Part shown: piece by piece, positions 5,188 through 9,250 of the stretch
Numbering within the stretch: the stretch's first letter is position 1
Layout: every line of letters begins with the position of its first letter
Assembly: GCA_003225615.1 (NCBI GenBank)
Contig: QIAS01000040.1
Coordinates: forward strand, 1 to 9,250
Direction of reading: 5' to 3'
Length of the DNA: 9,250 nucleotides
Source of the DNA: Acidobacteriota bacterium
GTDB taxonomy: Bacteria > Acidobacteriota > Terriglobia > Terriglobales > Acidobacteriaceae
Notes under the pieces: generated by a model
Database searches by the model: none
Seen by the model: only the letters and a program-made list of their open reading frames with translations
What the model was told of the DNA's origin: nothing
Program-made: the position numbers and the translations under genes

Positions 5188-6770
5188 ATGCAGTTAGCTA
5201 AGCAATTTCGATTGCTCGCTGGATATTTCCACAAGAAGCCTCGAACCATAAAACGGGAATTGTTCCCGTTACCGTGGAAAGAGGTGATCTTGCGGGTGCT
5301 CGCCGATCTTGTCCTCACCAACGGCTCCATGCTTGGCGCAGCGGTGATTTGGGCCGGTTTTAAGCCTGCGTTACTCTCCCAGGACCCCGGCGTGGTCCGG
5401 CTTATCACCAGCGGACAAACCTCAATCTTCACCTACGTGCTGTTGTGGTCTGTGCTGTCGATAACCATATTCCACCTTCATGGTTTCTACACTCGAACCC
5501 GCGGCTATGTGAATCGCTATAAGGCCTTAGTGATTGGACGGGCTGTCAGCCTGGTTATAGCGGTGTTTATAGTCGTCGATCACTTTTTCCTGTTGGGCGG
5601 CTTCTCACGCGCTGTGGCTGTTCTGGGTTGGTTCCTGATGCTGTTGAGCGTGGGCGGGATGCGCCTAGGCAAAGACCTGATTGTTTCAATGTACAGAATC
5701 GAGCCGCGAGTGCCATCGCCGACGAAGGTGAAACGGGTGCTGGTGTTGGGCGGTGCCGGATACCTGGGGTCAGCCCTTATGCCCAAGTTGCTTGCGAAGG
5801 GCTACAAGGTACGGCTCCTGGACTCGTTCGTCTATGGTGATGCATCCATTGCGCCACTCCGGAGCCATCCGGACTTCGAGGTACTCAAGGGAGACGTTCG
5901 GGAGATACATTCCGTAGTGGATGCCATGAAGGATTGTGAAGCGGTTGTTGATTTGGCGGCCATTGTGGGCGATCCGGCCTGCGACGAAAATCGCCGATTG
6001 GCCACGGAAATCAACCGTGCCGCTACCCGCATGCTGATTGATATCGCTCGCGGCTACGGCGTCAAGCGTTTCCTGTTCGCGTCCAGTTGTAGCGTTTATG
6101 GTGCCTCCCAGTTTCTGATGGACGAGTTCTCCGCGGCGTCGCCTCTCTCCACTTACGCGCAAACTAAGGTGGATTCGGAAAAGTTGCTGCTCGATGTGGC
6201 TTCTCGCGATTTTTACCCGACCATTCTTCGACTCGGAACCTTGTTCGGCCTTTCCCCCCGCCCACGGTTTGACCTGGTGGTCAATCTGCTGACCGCCCGA
6301 GCCGCAGCTACCGGCAAAATCACCGTCTTCAACGGCCAGCAGTGGAGGCCATTCCTGCACGTCAATGATGCGGCGCGCGCTTTCATGCTTTGCATAGAAG
6401 CTGAATCTGCGGTCGTGGCAGGGGAGATCTTCAACGTTGGCGACTACAGGCTCAACCACCAATTGAGTGAGGTCTCGGAGAAAGTAGCCAGCATCGTGCC
6501 CCATGTGGAAGTTGCTCACGTCGACAATGGTGACCAACGGAACTATCGCGTCTCCTTCGACAAAATCCATCCCGCCTGGGCTTCCAGTGCGAGATCACAT
6601 TGGAAGAGGGAATACGCGAGCTGTACGCATGGGTCAGGGGCAACGACATAGCCGACTTGTCAGTGGCCCCCCAGTTCAACAACCAAGCAATGATCCGCGA
6701 GTTCGCGCAGAGCGCGGCCGCGCAGCAGTCCACCCTGCGCGTGCTGCAGACCTTAGCAGAAACGGCCTGA
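5188..6770 (+). CDS. Membrane-anchored NAD-dependent NDP-sugar epimerase/dehydratase (frameshifted)
   Basis: About 527 residues when the frame is restored. Residues 1-170 are hydrophobic with about four likely membrane segments (~33-56, 80-99, 115-136, 140-158) and a GFYTRTRGYVNRYKALV stretch. They resemble the membrane half of polyprenyl-phosphate sugar transferases and FlaA1/WbpM-like dehydratases. Residues ~181-500 are an extended short-chain dehydrogenase/reductase: GGAGYLG (188-194) binds NAD, DLAAIVGDPA (255-264) follows, the catalytic Ser is in FASSCSVYG and the YxxxK pair is Tyr323/Lys327. The likely role is epimerising or dehydrating an NDP-sugar at the inner membrane; the exact substrate cannot be read. 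The ATG at 5188 is chosen because GGAG (5177-5180) lies 7 bases upstream. A one-base deletion near 6570 breaks the frame: unshifted, translation ends at 6651 with unrelated residues, whereas the -1 frame continues as SRLGFQCEITLEEGIRELYA, a typical epimerase C-terminus, to TGA at 6768-6770. The DegT aminotransferase follows 73 bases later. Confidence 0.88.
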
Positions 6771-6843
6771 CGCCAGTCTTTGTTTCTCGAAGAGCTCGCA
6801 AGGCATTTACGCTGATCCCTCTGGATTAGTCAGGAGAGAAAAC

Positions 6844-8088
6844 ATGGCAACGGAATTAATTATCCCTTTAGCTACGGAAACAGCGAAGCAACCCTTCTTG
6901 CCGTTTTCTGCCCCATGGTTCGGAGACGAAGAAAAGAACGAGATCTTGCAAACCCTCGAATCAGACTGGATCACAACGGGGCCACGCACCAAGTCGTTCG
7001 AAAAGAAATTCGCTGATTACATCGGCATCAGCGAGGCGGTTGCAGTCAACTCCTGTACTGCCGCCCTGCACCTGGCTCTGGCGGCAATCGGCGTGGGGCC
7101 CAGGGACGCGGTTATTACTAGTCCGTTAACCTTTGCTGCAACTGCCAACGTGATCGTGCATCAAGGTGCTCAGCCCATCTTCATCGATATTGATCCGGAA
7201 ACTTACAACCTCGACCCTGACAAACTCGTTACATTTATCCAGGAGCGGTGCCGGTGGGATTCGGGCAGTGGCTCTCTGCGTGTAAAAAAGACGAACAAGC
7301 GGGTTCGGGCCATCATCGCTGTACATTATGCAGGTCACCCCTGTGACATGGATAAGATTAATGCCTGCGCTCGTGAGTTCCGCCTGACCGTAATCGAAGA
7401 TGCTGCACATGCCTTGGGGGCCACTTATTTTGGCCGGAACGTGGGCACGCTTGGCGACGTCGGTTGTTTCAGTTTCTATCCGACAAAAAACATCAGCACA
7501 GGTGAAGGTGGCATGCTCACGACAAAAGATCCCGAGTTGGCACAGCGTGTACGCATGCTGAGCCTTCACGGGATCAGCCGAGATGCCTGGAATCGTTACG
7601 GCCCGGACGGTTCATGGCGGTATGACATTCTCGAGGCCGGCTTCAAGTACAACATGACCGATCTGTCAGCTGCACTCGGTCTTCATCAACTGGACAAGCT
7701 ACCGGGTTTTCTCAGGCGCCGCGCTGAACTGGCGAAGCAATACCAAAGTGTACTCGCTGGTCTGCCATTGAAGCATCCAACGGTGCTACCGGAGGTCGAT
7801 TCAGCCTGGCATCTTTATCCGGTGCAGGTGCAGTCTCCGTGGCTTAGTCGGGAGCAGCTTATCGTCAGCTTGCGTGGTGCCAACATCGGATCTAGCGTTC
7901 ATTTTATTCCGCTCCACCTGATGTCCTATTACCAGCGCCGCTTCGGTTATCGGCTGGGAGACTTTCCGGTTGCCGAGGGTGTGTTTAACCAGATCGTGTC
8001 ACTGCCGTTCTTTCCGCGTATGAGCGATAGCGATGTTGAGCGAGTCGGACTAGCAATGCGAGCGGCCTTTGCCGAGTTGATGGCGTGA
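6844..8088 (+). CDS. DegT/DnrJ/EryC1/StrS-family PLP sugar aminotransferase
   Basis: A 414-residue cytoplasmic aminotransferase of fold type I, full length for the family. It transfers an amino group, usually from glutamate, to a keto-sugar nucleotide, making amino-sugars for surface polysaccharides. Visible marks: TGPRTKSFEKKFADYIG (45-61), the N-S-C-T-A-A-L-H-L-A cofactor region (69-78), SPLTFAATAN (93-102), IEDAAHALGA (184-193) with Asp186 for the PLP ring nitrogen, and FYPTKN (211-216) with Lys215 as Schiff-base lysine followed by STGEGG (218-223). A polar stretch at about 136-153 before VRAIIAVHYAG looks like a short insertion relative to ArnB/WecE-type enzymes. The ATG at 6844 has AGGAGAG (6832-6838) just upstream. 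Its position after the epimerase/dehydratase suggests consecutive steps on one NDP-sugar. Which sugar and which carbon are not readable from sequence alone; a role other than EPS is unlikely given the neighbours. Confidence 0.95.
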   Translation: MATELIIPLATETAKQPFLPFSAPWFGDEEKNEILQTLESDWITTGPRTKSFEKKFADYIGISEAVAVNSCTAALHLALAAIGVGPRDAVITSPLTFAATANVIVHQGAQPIFIDIDPETYNLDPDKLVTFIQERCRWDSGSGSLRVKKTNKRVRAIIAVHYAGHPCDMDKINACAREFRLTVIEDAAHALGATYFGRNVGTLGDVGCFSFYPTKNISTGEGGMLTTKDPELAQRVRMLSLHGISRDAWNRYGPDGSWRYDILEAGFKYNMTDLSAALGLHQLDKLPGFLRRRAELAKQYQSVLAGLPLKHPTVLPEVDSAWHLYPVQVQSPWLSREQLIVSLRGANIGSSVHFIPLHLMSYYQRRFGYRLGDFPVAEGVFNQIVSLPFFPRMSDSDVERVGLAMRAAFAELMA

Positions 8089-8149
8089 TCATTCTTCAGC
8101 ATTTCTCAATTGCAATTTCCGGCCTTTGCCTGGAAACACGGGTAGAACA

Positions 8150-9250
8150 ATGAGTAGCCATTTCGATTTTTTGAAGCTGCCTGGGGAAAGCAACGACAAT
8201 CCTGACAGCTTGCTCGCCCCGACGAATCGAGTAATGCCGTTGTCGCATGACACAATGCATGCGCCTCGCCTGTTCAGCGAAGATGGGCATGAGAGCGAAT
8301 CAGACCTACTAACGATCGTTGGTGTATTTCGCAGACGGTGGCGCACCACGTCAATATTTGCGGTAATCATAATCGCGTTGACGATTACTTTTACTGTGCT
8401 GGCCACACCGGTGTACGCGCCGGAAGTGAGGATTGAGATCGGTCCCCCTGGCTCGGAGGCGTTTTCGATCAATCACGACGATTCGGCCGCGAGCGATAAC
8501 GATTACGTAGAGACGCGGGTGCTCAACCTTCTTAGCGAGTCGCTGGCTATCCTCATTATTCGGGAACTACACCTCGACCAAAAATCAGAATTTGTTGCGG
8601 CGCGAGGATGGTTGCGATTGCCACACATGCGCAACTCCCGTCCGGGCACTCGAACTGTGGGCCACGACTCTAACGAGTTACGTTTGACCGCCAAAGAAGC
8701 GAGTGCCCTGCGAGCGTTTCAGCGAAAACTCTCGGTAAAACGGCTAGGCAACAGTCGCATCGTCGGCGTGAGCTTTGCTAGCGAGGATCCGCGTCTGGCT
8801 GCGGAGATAACGAACAGCGTGGCGTCCAATTTTGTAAATGAATACTATCGTTCTCGCCAGGACGCAATTATGCAATCCTCCCGCTGGATCGAGCATCAAT
8901 TGGATGATATCCGCCAAAGAATGGAAACATCTAATCAGGCCTTGGTCAAGTTTCAACGATCCAGCGGAATTACGGATCTTGATGCGCAGCAAAACACCTT
9001 TACCCAGCGCGTGGCAGAACTCAATCGTCAATTAACACAAGCGGAGATGGATCGAGTCCAGTATGAAAGCTTTCTCAGTAAGGCCACTCTCGGCGATGCT
9101 GACTCGTTACCCCAGGTCGAAGACAACCAGGTCATCCTCGCCCTCAAACAGAAGCTCGCCCAGGCGCAAGCGGATCTCTCGCAAGGTCTTGCCATTTACG
9201 GACCTAACCATATCAAGGCTAAACAACTGCAGAACCAGGTCAACGATCTG
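8150..9250 (+). CDS. Wzz/Wzc/GumC-type polysaccharide chain-length and export protein (partial)
   Basis: The frame is open from ATG 8150 to the window edge (367 codons, no stop), so the 3' end is missing. After a polar, low-similarity first ~50 residues comes a Wzz-type start: ESDLLTIVGVFRRRWRT (50-66), then a membrane segment (~67-88, IFAVIIIALTITFTVLATP), VYAPEVRIEI (88-97) and the periplasmic domain. Residues ~207-233 (VSFASEDPRLAAEITNSVAS onward) match the standard GumC/Wzc region, and ~240-367 are a long coiled coil (IEHQLDDIRQRMETSNQALV). YGPNHIKAKQLQ (350-361) is the usual P-x-H/I-K motif near the coil's end. In the family this inner-membrane protein sets chain length and couples to an outer-membrane exporter. 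Whether it carries the C-terminal tyrosine-kinase domain lies beyond the window. It follows the aminotransferase by 61 bases, probably in the same operon. The Shine-Dalgarno is weak, so the start is the least certain part. Confidence 0.9.
   Translation, partial: MSSHFDFLKLPGESNDNPDSLLAPTNRVMPLSHDTMHAPRLFSEDGHESESDLLTIVGVFRRRWRTTSIFAVIIIALTITFTVLATPVYAPEVRIEIGPPGSEAFSINHDDSAASDNDYVETRVLNLLSESLAILIIRELHLDQKSEFVAARGWLRLPHMRNSRPGTRTVGHDSNELRLTAKEASALRAFQRKLSVKRLGNSRIVGVSFASEDPRLAAEITNSVASNFVNEYYRSRQDAIMQSSRWIEHQLDDIRQRMETSNQALVKFQRSSGITDLDAQQNTFTQRVAELNRQLTQAEMDRVQYESFLSKATLGDADSLPQVEDNQVILALKQKLAQAQADLSQGLAIYGPNHIKAKQLQNQVNDL

Noticed and set aside
5770..6570. Long minus-strand frame (266 codons) opposite the epimerase
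   Set aside because: Antisense shadow of a well-supported SDR gene; no family motifs of its own.
6503..6829. Open frame overlapping the epimerase end and the spacer before the aminotransferase
   Set aside because: It is a shadow frame over coding sequence; the -1 frame through 6770 instead gives epimerase-like residues.

Overview
The window looks like the upstream end of an exopolysaccharide (EPS) or capsule locus, probably from an Acidobacteriota (Terriglobia-type) genome. The taxonomic guess is inference from three things: the style of the TPR-repeat relic, a LuxR-type regulator with a Sel1-like tail, and the gene order UpxY / Fis-type enhancer-binding regulator / epimerase / DegT aminotransferase / Wzz-Wzc-like transporter. 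No rRNA, tRNA, CRISPR array, insertion sequence or integrase was recognised.

Layout. Positions 96-551 (minus strand) hold the decayed C-terminal end of a TPR-repeat protein, split by two compensating frame changes and a probable internal deletion. Positions 552-878 hold nothing I recognise. Positions 879-1934 (minus) encode an atypical LuxR/NarL-type response regulator whose receiver has Ser where the phosphorylated Asp should be, followed by a Sel1-like tail. A 936-base gap (1935-2870) with several short inverted repeats separates it from the rightward genes. On the plus strand follow a NusG-paralogue antiterminator of the UpxY/RfaH type (2871-3425) and, 15 bases on, an NtrC-type regulator with a poor GAFTGA loop (3441-4967). 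After a 220-base gap comes a membrane-anchored NDP-sugar epimerase/dehydratase (5188-6770, carrying a frameshift near 6570). Next are a DegT/DnrJ/EryC1/StrS aminotransferase (6844-8088) and the first 367 residues of a Wzz/Wzc/GumC-type chain-length and export protein (8150 to the window edge).

How it fits together. The epimerase/dehydratase and the PLP aminotransferase would make a (probably amino-) NDP-sugar at the inner membrane. The Wzc-like protein belongs to the polymerisation and export machine, whose remaining genes should lie to the right. The three regulators stand at the head of the locus. The UpxY-type protein would let RNA polymerase read through a long EPS operon; the other two probably set initiation. 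Both response-regulator-like proteins depart from the textbook in residues that matter (missing phospho-Asp in one, altered acidic pocket and GAFTGA in the other). This is the most interesting biology here, though it is a variation on known families rather than a clearly new system.
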